From contig CATNEN010000005.1 in NCBI GenBank assembly GCA_950097015.1, positions 5,571,501 through 5,635,500 on the forward strand: a stretch of 64,000 nt of DNA, given 5' to 3'. Numbering within the stretch: the first letter of the stretch is position 1; each line of letters opens with the position of its first letter. Source of the DNA: Macrostomum hystrix (taxonomy: Eukaryota; Platyhelminthes; Macrostomidae). Both the position numbers and the translations under genes were made by a program. Below the pieces are notes generated by a model. That model saw only the letters and a list, made by a program, of their open reading frames with translations. It was not told the origin of the DNA and made no database searches. This document shows positions 1 through 8,663 of the stretch, in pieces.

Positions 1-1
1 A

Positions 2-1075
2 GGACAATCCAACTTTCAACTTACTCAAGAATTTACTCTGTCATTGAGCATTGATGGAGTACCTCTTTTTCAAAGTTCTGTTTCTGGACTATGGACTATT
101 CTAGGTGCTATTAATGAAGTGCCAAACTCTGTCTTCATTATTGGACTTTATTATGGAAGCAACAAGCCTGACTCTTCAAATGAATTTTCGCAACAGCTTT
201 GCCAAGAACTACTTCTTATTAGCAATGAGCCCCTCTGCGTTGATGGTTATAAGCTAAGCATAGCTTTGAAATGGATTATTTGTGATATGCCAGCTAAAAA
301 AATTGGTAAAAATACAACTGGTGTAACTGGCTATTTTTCATGTGATCGCTGCAGCACTCGAGGGCAGTACAGTGAAGTATCTAAAAGCATTGTTTTTCCA
401 GAAACAAATGCTTTAAGGCGAACTGATCAATCATTCCGTTCTCGAGATCAAGAAGAGCATCATCGAACAGGGCTTCCAAGCTCTGAATTTGAGTCTTTGC
501 CAATCAACATGAATGATTCATTTAAAATGGATTCATGCATGTGCTTTACAAAGGTGTCTTATTAAAAGTCTTGTTGCTTCTTCACACTGGTCCATTCCAC
601 CTGACTAATGCTTGTGAGACCGAATTAAGCTGTATTTTGAACCAAATTGGAAGGTATGTTCCTTCAGATTTTCAAAGAAAACCCAAGGCATTTAAGCATA
701 TTCGGCTCTGGAAGGCAACAGAACTCAGATTTTTTACTATATATCTGATTCCACTTGTGTTGCCTCGCTTTATGCCTACAGTTTGATGGATTTGTTTTTG
801 TGTTTGCATTTAATTGCAGTGCTGCTAAACAGTAAAAATGTTATCCATAACCAGGAATGCATCTTAGATAGGATATTATGTGACTTCTACTCTTGTGTCA
901 ATGACCTTTTTGGATTCAGCTTCTTCAGTCCTGTTGTGCATGGTCTTCAGCACCTTGTAGAGGACTATAAAGCGCATGGGCCCATTGAACAGTTCTCTTC
1001 ATTCATCTTTGAAAATTTCAATCGCTATATCAAGAAAGCGGTTCGATCACCTCATTTGCCCTTGGAGCAAATCAG
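2..1075 (+). pseudogene. TNP2-like transposase copy 1, 5' part
   Basis: The reading frame is already open at the window edge, so the gene starts further left. The translation has the core of the TNP2-like (CACTA-type) transposase group: an 'IDGVPLFQSS' block, a 'GLYYGSNKPD' block, a C-x2-C segment near 345-360 and, in its C-terminal half, 'RLWKATELRFF' and 'VVHGLQHLVEDY' followed by 'FENFNRY'. Family assignment rests on these motifs and on close similarity to the copies at 43.2 and 61.5 kb. A one-base loss near 528-535, just before 'MHVLYKGV', and another frame change near 780 break the gene. It then stops at 1075, where a Gypsy element is inserted, and resumes at 5813. It is a non-functional remnant; ability to act as a transposase is not expected. 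Confidence 0.75.
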
Positions 1076-1282
1076 TGTAGTCTTCGTCTTGTGGTCGAAA
1101 ATATGCTCAACTGAGCGCTGCCCCGCGGGCGACAATATATATTTAATGGATCGATAATTGGGGTGGGGGTACGACAGGTGAGAGTTGAAAGTGCTGAGTG
1201 CGCGCACAAGACGTAAGAGGTATTGATTGGCTGGAGCAAGCTGACGCAATGCGGGGCGAAGTACAAGTACGCAAGTCTTACA
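1076..1282 (-). repeat. Gypsy 3' LTR
   Basis: A 207-bp LTR bounded by TG and CA. It pairs with 5599-5807 and differs by a 2-bp indel and a cluster of substitutions near its plus-strand start. In element sense it is the 3' LTR. Confidence 0.92.
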
Positions 1283-1295
1283 TCCTACCCAAAAT
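1283..1295 (-). other. Gypsy polypurine-tract candidate
   Basis: Read on the minus strand, the bases directly before the 3' LTR end in TTTTGGGTAGGA. This is the position and purine bias expected of a plus-strand primer. Confidence 0.45.
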
Positions 1296-1506
1296 GAAAT
1301 TAAAATAGGAGATTAACACGAGCAGGGTGGCCACAAAGACGAAATTTGAATAAGGTAAAACAGGCGCTCCCACCCCCCAACATGGAATAAAAGTGAGTAT
1401 TAAATTGTTGGTATGGAAAATGAATGACAAGTATTGTTCACGATGATGCGAAAGTAGTGATTAGAACGGCATATTGAGTACCGTTCTTTTGAGTACCGCA
1501 AAAGAG

Positions 1507-4500
1507 TCACAGTCGACTGATTTTACACGCGCGCGGCAGTGGGCACCTCGAGACGTTCGGCGGCGATGCACGGCCTCCCGCCATCCGTGGCTGCGCCAGG
1601 GGTGGCGCCGGTAGCAGCGCTGTAGGCGCCTCTGGTGGCGCTGCTGGCGCCGCTGCCGCTGGTGGCTCCATTGGTGGCGCTGACCCGCCTGGTGGCGGTG
1701 GCGTCGGTGGCTGGTCGATTGCGGGCAGGTGCTTGAGGTCCGCGATGTGACGCATGCAGGTCTGGCGCCCTCTGCTCAGCACCAGGGAGTCGCCCTTTAC
1801 CTCGTCGATGGTCCAGGGCTCCGGCTCGAACGGTGTCTTTGTCTTGGCCGCTGGTCTCCGCCTGCGTAGCACCGAGTCGCCAGATCTAATGTCGTGGCTT
1901 GCGGCCCTTCGGCGGTCGTCGGCGTACCGGGCCATCCGCTGCTTGGCCTCGTTGTCGCGGGCCCTGATGGACGCCAGGTTGCGCGGCTGCTGGCGTCGCT
2001 GTTGCACGCGGGGGATGACGTCCTGGACCTGCAGCTGGAACATGAGCTCGGCTGGCGTCGACCCCGTGCTCGAATGCGGGGTGTTGCGGTAGGCTTCTAG
2101 CCAGTCCTCCAGAGCCTCCCGCCAGTCTGTTGACTCGATGTTGGCGATCCTGACGGTCTTGTTGATTGATCGGTTGACGCGTTCCGTGACGCCGTTCGCC
2201 GCCGGGTGGTACGGTGTGACGAGACGCTGCTGGATGCCGTTGCTGCCGAGGTAGTCGCGGAACGCTTGCGAACTGAACGGCGGCCCGTTGTCGGACACGA
2301 GCTGGGTCGGCCTGCCGAACGTGGCGAAAAGTTTTCGCAGCTGCTTGGTGACGGCCTCAGCAGTCATGGACGACATGCTGATGACGATTGGGTACCGGGA
2401 GAAGTGGTCCACAATGACCAGCAGGTGCCGGTTTTGCACCGGTCCGGTGAAGTCTATGCCCAGAGTGTGCCAGGCATACGGCGGCAGCGGCGTGGCCTGC
2501 AGCGGAGCCGCCGGGACTGCCGCTCGATGGCTCGCTGCTTGGCACGGCAGACAGGTGTCGCACATGCGCCGCGCTTCTCCAACCATGCCTGGCCACCAGA
2601 CCTTCGCGGACAGTCTGGCCTGTGTCTTCTTGTCTCCCTGGTGTCCTTGGTGCGCTAGGCGCAGCACTGCCTGTCGTAGAGCCTCGGGGACGACAATCCG
2701 GTGTCCTCGTAGCAAGACCCCGTCGGTTGCGGACAGCTCCTGCTTCAGCGCATGCAGGGACCGCAGCGTTGCGTCTCGAAGGTCCCAGTCGCCACCGCGG
2801 AGGGCCGCGATGGCTGCCCGCAGCGCTTCGTCTCTTGCCGTCGCCTCCTTGATCTGCTGCAGCGAGAGTCCCTTCGGGGTGGCGGCTTCGGCGATGCTGT
2901 TAATGAAGTTAGTGTCCCTGGACTCACCGACTGCAGCGACTGCTGAGGGCCCGCTTGGTTGCCGGCTCAGGACATCGCTGGGGTTGGACAGGCCTGGCCT
3001 GTATGTTGTCTCGAACACCAGGTCCTGGATGCTCAGTGCCATTCTTTCGATCCTCGGAGGCGGCCGGGAATTTGGCTTGAAGAGGTGCACCAGCGGCTTG
3101 TGATCGGTGACGACTCGGAAGCCGGGTGAGCCGCTGAGGTAGTGGCGGAAGCGGAGGCAGCCGAATTTAACCGCGAGGGCCTCCCGCTCAGTCTGCGAGT
3201 AGCGCGCCTCTACGGCCGTCAGGGCGCGGCTGGCGTAGGCGATTGGTCTCAGGCTGCCGTCTGGTTGTTGCTGGCTAAGGATTGCCCCGAGGCCGGTCGG
3301 GCTGGCGTCCACGATCACTTCTGTCGGCTTCTGCTTGTCGAAGAACGCTAAAGTGCTGCTGGCAGCGATGTAGCTCTTGACGGCGTTGAAGGCAGCGTCT
3401 TCCGCCGCTCCCCAGGTCCAGGCGGCCTCCCTTCTGGTCAGGTTTCTGAGAGGCTTGGCAATGTCTGCGAGTGCTGGGATAAAGCGGCTGACAAAGGCAA
3501 CGAGGCCTAGTAATGATCTCACCTCGGACGCGTTCTTCGGTGCCCTAAACGACTGGACCGCGCTCACCTTGTCCTCAGTTGGCTGGATGCCCTTCTCAGA
3601 GAGGCGCATGGCGAGAAAAGTCGCCTCCCTGACCGCGAATCTGCACTTCGCCGGGTTGAGGGTGACGTTGTAGGACTCCAGCCGCTGCAGAGTTGCCGCC
3701 AGTTGCTGGTTGTGGTCCTTGATGTTTCTGGCGCAGATGATGATGTCATCGTGCACCCAGCGGACGCCGGACAGGCCGCCGAGCACGGTGGTCATGACCC
3801 TCTGCAGGATCTCCGACGCTGACGTGAAGCCCATGCACAGGCGCGTCAGTCGCATGAGGCCCTTTGGCGTGGAGAACGTCAGCAAGTGGCGCGATTCCTC
3901 CCGGACACGGATCTGATGGAAGGCATTGTTGATGTCGAGCTCCGAAAAGTAGCGCGCGCCTGCCATTTCGTCTGTGACCTCCTCGAATGTCGGGATGGGC
4001 TGCTTCTCGGGCACCACGAACTTGTTGACATCTCGCAGGTCCTGGGTGATGCGCACTTGGCCCGGCTGCGACTTCGGGACCACCACCATGCGGGCCACCC
4101 AGTCGGACGGTCCCTTCACTCGCTCGATGATGCCGGCCGCAAGCTGTTCGTCCAGCTCGCGCTGCGCTGCCTCCCGCAGGTGCACCGGGACTCGGCTGGG
4201 TGGGTGGCAGACAGGCACGGCTTCTTCGCGTAGGTGGATGCTGACCTCGACGTCCTTGACACAGCCGATGCCCTCGAAACGTTGGCCATGTGCCCAGAGG
4301 ATGTTGGCTAGGCGCTCCTGCTCTGGTAGCGTCCGGTCGTTCGCCTCGGCTGCTGCTGCCTCCAGGGCTGTGTTGAGAGACTTCGGCAGCTTGTTGGCTT
4401 CCGTCAGCTGGCAGACCGTCGGTTGGCTTGGCCCGATGCGCAGAATGCCGAGTCCCTCGCTGGTCTGGCGGCCGATGATCGTGGTGCCGCTTTCCTTCAC

Positions 4501-5580
4501 GATGATGTAGCTGATGCGGGCGCTGACGTCGTAGACGGTCGTTTGCAAGGTGGCCTTGCCCAATGTCGTCAGCGGCTTGCTGGAGCCGAACGGGAATACT
4601 TTTTTTTGGGACTCAACAAGCTGGGCCGCGCTGCCCTCGATGGCCTTGAAGGTCCTGACGTCTATGAGGTTGCAGGTCGCGCCGCTGTCAATAAACAGGT
4701 CTGTGGCACGACCGTTGATGTCGGCTTTCACGAGCGGCAGCCTCTTTCTCAGAGGGGAGAGGCTGAAGACCTCGCAGCTACTGTCACTGTCATCGGGTCC
4801 CTGCTGTTCGGGCTGCTGCTCCTCGGTGATGGTGTGCACCCTCCTCGAGCCGGACGGTTTGGACAGACAGGCCTTCGCTAGGTGCCCAACTTTGTTGCAG
4901 CTCCGGCAAGTCTTTCCGCGGGCCGCCTCGCAAGTTCTGTGTCCCGGCTCGCCGCAGCGGATGCATTTGCTGTTTCTGGGCTGCTCCAATCTCGCTGGCC
5001 TCTCGATTCGCCGAACCGCATTCACAGAGTCGGACTTGCGGGCTTCGATAGCCGCTGACTGGAGGTCCGCCGATTCGAAGGCTCTGGCCTGCTGCAGGGC
5101 GTCCTGGAGGCCGATGTTCGGTGTCTGCAGCAGCCTGCGGCGCAGCTGGTCTGATTGGCAGCCGGCAACGATCTGGTCCCTGATGATGGGGTCGCGCTGG
5201 GTCTCGAAATCGCAGCCCTCCGCTGCCTTGTACAGCAGCTGCACCCAAGCGTTGATGGACTCGCCCTGCTGTTGGGTGCAGAACCGGAACTCGTACCGCA
5301 CGAACACGGGGTTGTGCCTGCTGCTGAAGTGCCCTTTGAAGGCCTTTAGGAGATCGTCGAGTGACTCGCCTGGTGTGGTCAGCTCTGCGTAGGCTTCGTA
5401 AAGCTGTTTACCGCCGACGTATAGCAGAATTTCGCGTTGCTGTTGCGTGTTTGAAATGCCGCTAGCTGTCACAAAGCACTTGAACCGGCTGGCCCATTCT
5501 GCCCACCGCGCCGCGAGATTGTGTGGCTCTTTCTGTGTATCGAAAGGCTCCGGTGGGGGCAGGTGTAGGGGCACAGACAT
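1507..5580 (-). CDS. Gypsy Gag-Pol polyprotein
   Basis: One uninterrupted frame encodes the whole polyprotein, about 1357 residues from the first ATG; an in-frame GTG 18 bases upstream is not needed. Order seen: a Gag region, two CCHC-type knuckles near residues 212-245 (the second is CRSCNKVGHLAKAC), a retropepsin with DSGA near 300, reverse transcriptase around 500-690, RNase H with 'VIVDASPTGLGAIL', an integrase HHCC zinc region near 960-1010, and an integrase core with 'GIDFTG', 'SDNGPP' and the catalytic glutamate in 'GVTERVNRS'. The C-terminus is proline- and alanine-rich. In the RT active site the usual Y/F-x-D-D reads V-H-D-D. There is no gag/pol frameshift, as in the Mag-like single-ORF Gypsy elements. 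GC content is far above the flanking TNP2-like DNA. Confidence 0.93.
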   Translation of the reverse strand: MSVPLHLPPPEPFDTQKEPHNLAARWAEWASRFKCFVTASGISNTQQQREILLYVGGKQLYEAYAELTTPGESLDDLLKAFKGHFSSRHNPVFVRYEFRFCTQQQGESINAWVQLLYKAAEGCDFETQRDPIIRDQIVAGCQSDQLRRRLLQTPNIGLQDALQQARAFESADLQSAAIEARKSDSVNAVRRIERPARLEQPRNSKCIRCGEPGHRTCEAARGKTCRSCNKVGHLAKACLSKPSGSRRVHTITEEQQPEQQGPDDSDSSCEVFSLSPLRKRLPLVKADINGRATDLFIDSGATCNLIDVRTFKAIEGSAAQLVESQKKVFPFGSSKPLTTLGKATLQTTVYDVSARISYIIVKESGTTIIGRQTSEGLGILRIGPSQPTVCQLTEANKLPKSLNTALEAAAAEANDRTLPEQERLANILWAHGQRFEGIGCVKDVEVSIHLREEAVPVCHPPSRVPVHLREAAQRELDEQLAAGIIERVKGPSDWVARMVVVPKSQPGQVRITQDLRDVNKFVVPEKQPIPTFEEVTDEMAGARYFSELDINNAFHQIRVREESRHLLTFSTPKGLMRLTRLCMGFTSASEILQRVMTTVLGGLSGVRWVHDDIIICARNIKDHNQQLAATLQRLESYNVTLNPAKCRFAVREATFLAMRLSEKGIQPTEDKVSAVQSFRAPKNASEVRSLLGLVAFVSRFIPALADIAKPLRNLTRREAAWTWGAAEDAAFNAVKSYIAASSTLAFFDKQKPTEVIVDASPTGLGAILSQQQPDGSLRPIAYASRALTAVEARYSQTEREALAVKFGCLRFRHYLSGSPGFRVVTDHKPLVHLFKPNSRPPPRIERMALSIQDLVFETTYRPGLSNPSDVLSRQPSGPSAVAAVGESRDTNFINSIAEAATPKGLSLQQIKEATARDEALRAAIAALRGGDWDLRDATLRSLHALKQELSATDGVLLRGHRIVVPEALRQAVLRLAHQGHQGDKKTQARLSAKVWWPGMVGEARRMCDTCLPCQAASHRAAVPAAPLQATPLPPYAWHTLGIDFTGPVQNRHLLVIVDHFSRYPIVISMSSMTAEAVTKQLRKLFATFGRPTQLVSDNGPPFSSQAFRDYLGSNGIQQRLVTPYHPAANGVTERVNRSINKTVRIANIESTDWREALEDWLEAYRNTPHSSTGSTPAELMFQLQVQDVIPRVQQRRQQPRNLASIRARDNEAKQRMARYADDRRRAASHDIRSGDSVLRRRRPAAKTKTPFEPEPWTIDEVKGDSLVLSRGRQTCMRHIADLKHLPAIDQPPTPPPPGGSAPPMEPPAAAAPAAPPEAPTALLPAPPLAQPRMAGGRASPPNVSRCPLPRACKISRL

Positions 5581-5582
5581 GA

Positions 5583-5597
5583 CTGCTTGCGATGCCA
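5583..5597 (-). other. Gypsy primer-binding site
   Basis: Starting two bases inside the 5' LTR on the minus strand, the sequence is TGGCATCGCAAGCAG. It opens with the TGG expected of a site pairing with a tRNA CCA end; the tRNA is not identified. The first ATG of gag-pol follows within a few bases, leaving almost no leader. Confidence 0.6.
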
Positions 5598-5598
5598 C

Positions 5599-5807
5599 TG
5601 TAGAGTCTTTGATTTGTGGTCGAAAATATGCTCAACTGAGCGCTGCCCCGCGGGCGACAATGTATATTTAATGGATCGATAATTGGGGTGGGGGTACGAC
5701 AGGTGAGAGTTGAAAGTGCTGAGTGCACGCACAAGACGTAAGAGGTATTGATTGGCTGGAGCAAGCTGACGCAATGCGGGGCGAAGAACAAGTACGCAAG
5801 TCTTACA
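5599..5807 (-). repeat. Gypsy 5' LTR
   Basis: A 209-bp LTR in element sense at the 5' end. It directly abuts the primer-binding site and the gag-pol start. Confidence 0.92.
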
Positions 5808-6392
5808 ATCAGTAACAGAGTTTTGGAGACTAATCAATGCCTTGGCAGGCTAACCATAGATAATACCACCTTTCCACCAGTGTCCAGCCAGCATTATAAC
5901 AGGCTTTATAAATTACCGGATTTCTGTAAGGAGCATGCTATGTTTAAGCAAGTTTTGCTAAGCAATGGTCTCAAGCTGTCACTAAAGCAACGAGATACTT
6001 TTTTTACTTTAAGAGATAACTATGGCACGTTTAAGGCCTGCAAGTTGATCAATATTCTGCAAAATATATCCAGTCAAGAGACATTGCTAGCATATCAACA
6101 GTTCAATGTTTGTGAAAGCTTTTATAATCTACCATTTGAATCGTCCAAAATAGGAATTTATCGTCTCTCAGGATTGCAAACGCGAATTCAAGTTTCTGAA
6201 GCATACTTTGTGCAGTCAAAGCTTTTTGCTGTGCCTCAAAAGGACTCTGAATATTATGCATGTACAGCCCTTCATACACTTCGGTACATTACTTTTTATA
6301 GAATATTTTTGTGCCATATGACTTTAAACCAGTTAAATACTTTACTTTGTATGCTAAAATTTTCAGATGTTCTCCATAATCGAGTTTTATGA
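5808..6392 (+). pseudogene. TNP2-like transposase copy 1, 3' part
   Basis: This continues the gene that begins at 2, after the Gypsy insertion. It reads from 'NRVLETNQCLGRLTIDN' through 'SLKQRDTFF', 'FKACKLINILQ', 'SSKIGIYRLSGLQ' and 'KLFAVPQKD'. All of these have counterparts in the copy at 46.6-47.1 kb, which supports a real coding segment. The last residues before the stop at 6392 do not match the other copy and probably run into an intron. Not functional because of the upstream lesions. Confidence 0.75.
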
Positions 6393-7460
6393 GGAGCCTG
6401 GTGAACCCACGGCCGTTGTTCCATCTTCATGGGTTCGTGATAACTAGTCATTTTCCCCACCAAAACATCTCTACCGGACGTTAAGTGACTTTTGTCGTGA
6501 TCAAGTACCACCAAATATTGAATGGGAACGCTACAAGACTAATGTAATCTATTCCGATGGTAATAAATATTTATAATTTATTTACTTTTCAATTTTTCCT
6601 ATATGTGCTTTATATTGGACTTTCACATTTTTACCTATTTTTCCTAGATAACATGGAGAAGCTATGACGGTTAGAAAAGAAATTCGCCAAAAAGGGTACT
6701 CTAAGTGAAAGTGAAAGCGAATCGCGTGGACGAAGTCGCTGCCCTCCTGTTGACAATGATCCCCCAGTTGACAATGATCCCTAAGTTGACAATGATCCCC
6801 CAGTTGACAATGATCCCCCAGTTGACAATGATCCCCCAGTTGACAATGATCCAGCAGTTGATGATGATCCCCCAGTTGACAATGATCCCCAAGTTTAAAA
6901 TGATCCCCCAGTTGACAAAGATCCACCAGTTGATGATGATCCCCCAGTTGACGATGATCCCCCAGTTGACAATGATCCACCAGTCGACAATAATTCCCCA
7001 GTTGACAATGATCCCCCAATTGATGATGATCACCCAGTTGACAATGATCCCCCAGTTGATGATGACTCCCCATTGATGAAGATCCCCAGTTGACAATGTT
7101 CCCCCAGTTGACAATGATCCCCCAGTTGATGATGATCACCCAGTTGACAATAATTCCCCAGTTTACCATGATCCCCCAGTTGACAATGATCCCCCAGTTG
7201 ACAATGATCCCCCAGTTGACAATGATACCCCAGTTGACAATGATCCCCCAGTTGACAATGATCCCCCAGTTGACAATGATCCCCCAGTTGACAATGATCC
7301 CCCAGTTGACAATGATCCCCCCGTTGACAATGATCCCCCAGTTGACAATGATCACCCAGTTGACAATGATCCCCCAGTTGATGATGATCACCCAGTTGAC
7401 AATGATCTCCCATTTGATGATGACTCCCCATTGATGATGATGCCTAGTTGACAATGTTGC
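6367..7460 (+). pseudogene. DUF4806-type partner gene, copy 1 (two exons, broken)
   Basis: The first exon starts with ATG directly after an AG acceptor and encodes 'MFSIIEFYEEPGEPTAVVPSSWV', then an in-frame TAG, then 'PPNIEWERYK'. It ends at a GT donor near 6559. The second exon starts near 6648 after TTCCTAG and encodes a stretch ending 'KKGTLSESESES'. Both exons align with 47336-47528 and 47611 onward. The N-terminal pattern resembles proteins that carry DUF4806 downstream and that accompany TNP2-like transposases in cnidarians and arthropods; that link is from memory. No DUF4806 domain is visible in this copy. The exon then dissolves into the 18-bp repeat, which is in frame (Pro-Pro-Val-Asp-Asn-Asp) until stops appear. 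Confidence 0.55.
6750..7460 (+). repeat. 18-bp minisatellite, block 1
   Basis: About 38 tandem units of consensus GTTGACAATGATCCCCCA, with variants such as GTTGATGATGAT. Units mostly keep a multiple of three, so both strands give long open frames; these are repeat artefacts, except that the first units continue the partner-gene exon. A second block of the same unit is at 29018-29250. Confidence 0.95.
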
Positions 7461-7627
7461 CCAGTTGAATTTTTATATTAGCTTCTTTTGTAGAAAATTG
7501 AGAAGGACAACAAGTAAGTGAATATTAGACAAAATATTTATCATACAAATATATATCATTATGACGTTATGAGATAACAAACTCAAAATGTCGAGAATTC
7601 AATTCAATGACAAAAGAAAACTTTTGT

Positions 7628-8637
7628 CATGATTCAAACTCTGGTTTAGCCATGATTCAAACTCTGGTTGGCCATGATTCTAACTCTGGTTTAGCCATAA
7701 TTCAAACGCTGGTTTAACCAAGATTTAAAATCTGGTTTAGCCATGATTCAAACTCTGGTTTAGCCATGATTCAGACTCTGGTTTAGCCATGATTTAAACT
7801 CTGTTTTAGCCATGATTCAAGATCTGGTTTAGCCATGATTCAAACTTTGGTTTAGCCATGATTCAGACTCTAGTTTAGCAATGATTGAAACTCTGGTTTA
7901 GCCATGATTCAGACTCTGGTTTAGCCATGTTTCAAACTCTGGTTTAGCCATGATTCAAACTCTGGTTTAGCCATGATTCAAACGCTGGTTTAGCCATGAT
8001 TCAAACTCTGGTTTAGCCATGCTGATGATGATGGTTTAGCCATGATTCAAACTCTGGTTTAGCCATGATTCAAACTCTGGTTGGCCATGATTCAAACTCT
8101 GGTTTAGCCATGATTCAAACTCTGGTTTAGCCATGATTCAGACTCTAGTTTAGCCATGATTGAAACTCTGGTTTAGCCATGATTCAAACTCTAGTTTAGC
8201 CATGCTGATGATGATGGTTTAGCCATGATTCTAACTCTGGTTTAGCCATGATTCAAACTCTGGTGTAGCCATGATTTAGTCTCTGGTTTAGCCATGATTC
8301 AAACTCTGGTTTAGCAATGATTCAGACTCTGGTTTAGCCATGATTCAAACTCTGGTGTAGCCATGATTTAGTCTCTGGTTTAGCCATGATTCAAACTCTG
8401 GTTTAGCCATGATTCAGACACTGGTTTAGCAATGATTGAAACTCCGGTTTAGCCATGATTCAAACTCCGGTTTAGCCATGATTGAAACTCTGGTTTTGCC
8501 ATGATTCAGACTCTGGTTTAGCAATGATTCAAACTCCGGTTTAGCCATGATTGAAACTCTGGTTTTGCCATGATTCAGACTCTGGTTTAGCCATGATTCA
8601 AACTCTGGTTTAGCCATGGTTCAAACTCTGGTTTAGC
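7628..8637. repeat. 23-bp minisatellite, block 1
   Basis: About 43 units of consensus CATGATTCAAACTCTGGTTTAGC, with substituted and occasionally shortened units and two GATGATGATG interruptions (near 8018 and 8204). The array ends abruptly at the LTR-related sequence beginning at 8638. A second block lies immediately beyond the right LTR of element A at 27815. The short stretch 7461-7627 between the two arrays holds nothing recognisable. Confidence 0.95.
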
Positions 8638-8663
8638 CTAGATCCCACCCCGGTGCCACCATT
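8638..8663 (-). other. Primer-site sequence outside the left LTR of element A
   Basis: These 26 bases are identical to the internal sequence next to the right LTR of element A (25458-25483), including the primer-binding site. A normal 3' LTR should be followed here by target DNA. The left LTR therefore looks like the 5' LTR of a second, mostly lost element, or like an aberrant integration that kept primer-site sequence. Confidence 0.7.

Larger units (their letters stand above)
1076..5807 (-). mobile_element. Complete Ty3/Gypsy LTR retrotransposon
   Basis: The element is 4.7 kb with LTRs at 1076-1282 (207 bp) and 5599-5807 (209 bp) that both begin TG and end CA on the plus strand. It is flanked by a perfect 5-bp target duplication ATCAG (1071-1075 and 5808-5812). 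It is oriented on the minus strand, as shown by its gag-pol ORF. Removing it with one ATCAG rejoins the TNP2-like gene in frame, giving 'LPLEQISNRV', which matches 'LPLEQLANRV' in the 46.6-kb copy. The LTRs differ at a few positions, so it is young but not brand new. Confidence 0.93.

Noticed and set aside
6582-7454. Long open frames on both strands through the 18-bp array
   Set aside because: They result from an 18-bp period free of stops; only the first units continue a real exon.
6750-8637. Regular short repeats resembling a CRISPR array
   Set aside because: Units are head-to-tail with no unique spacers, and the surroundings are eukaryotic transposons.
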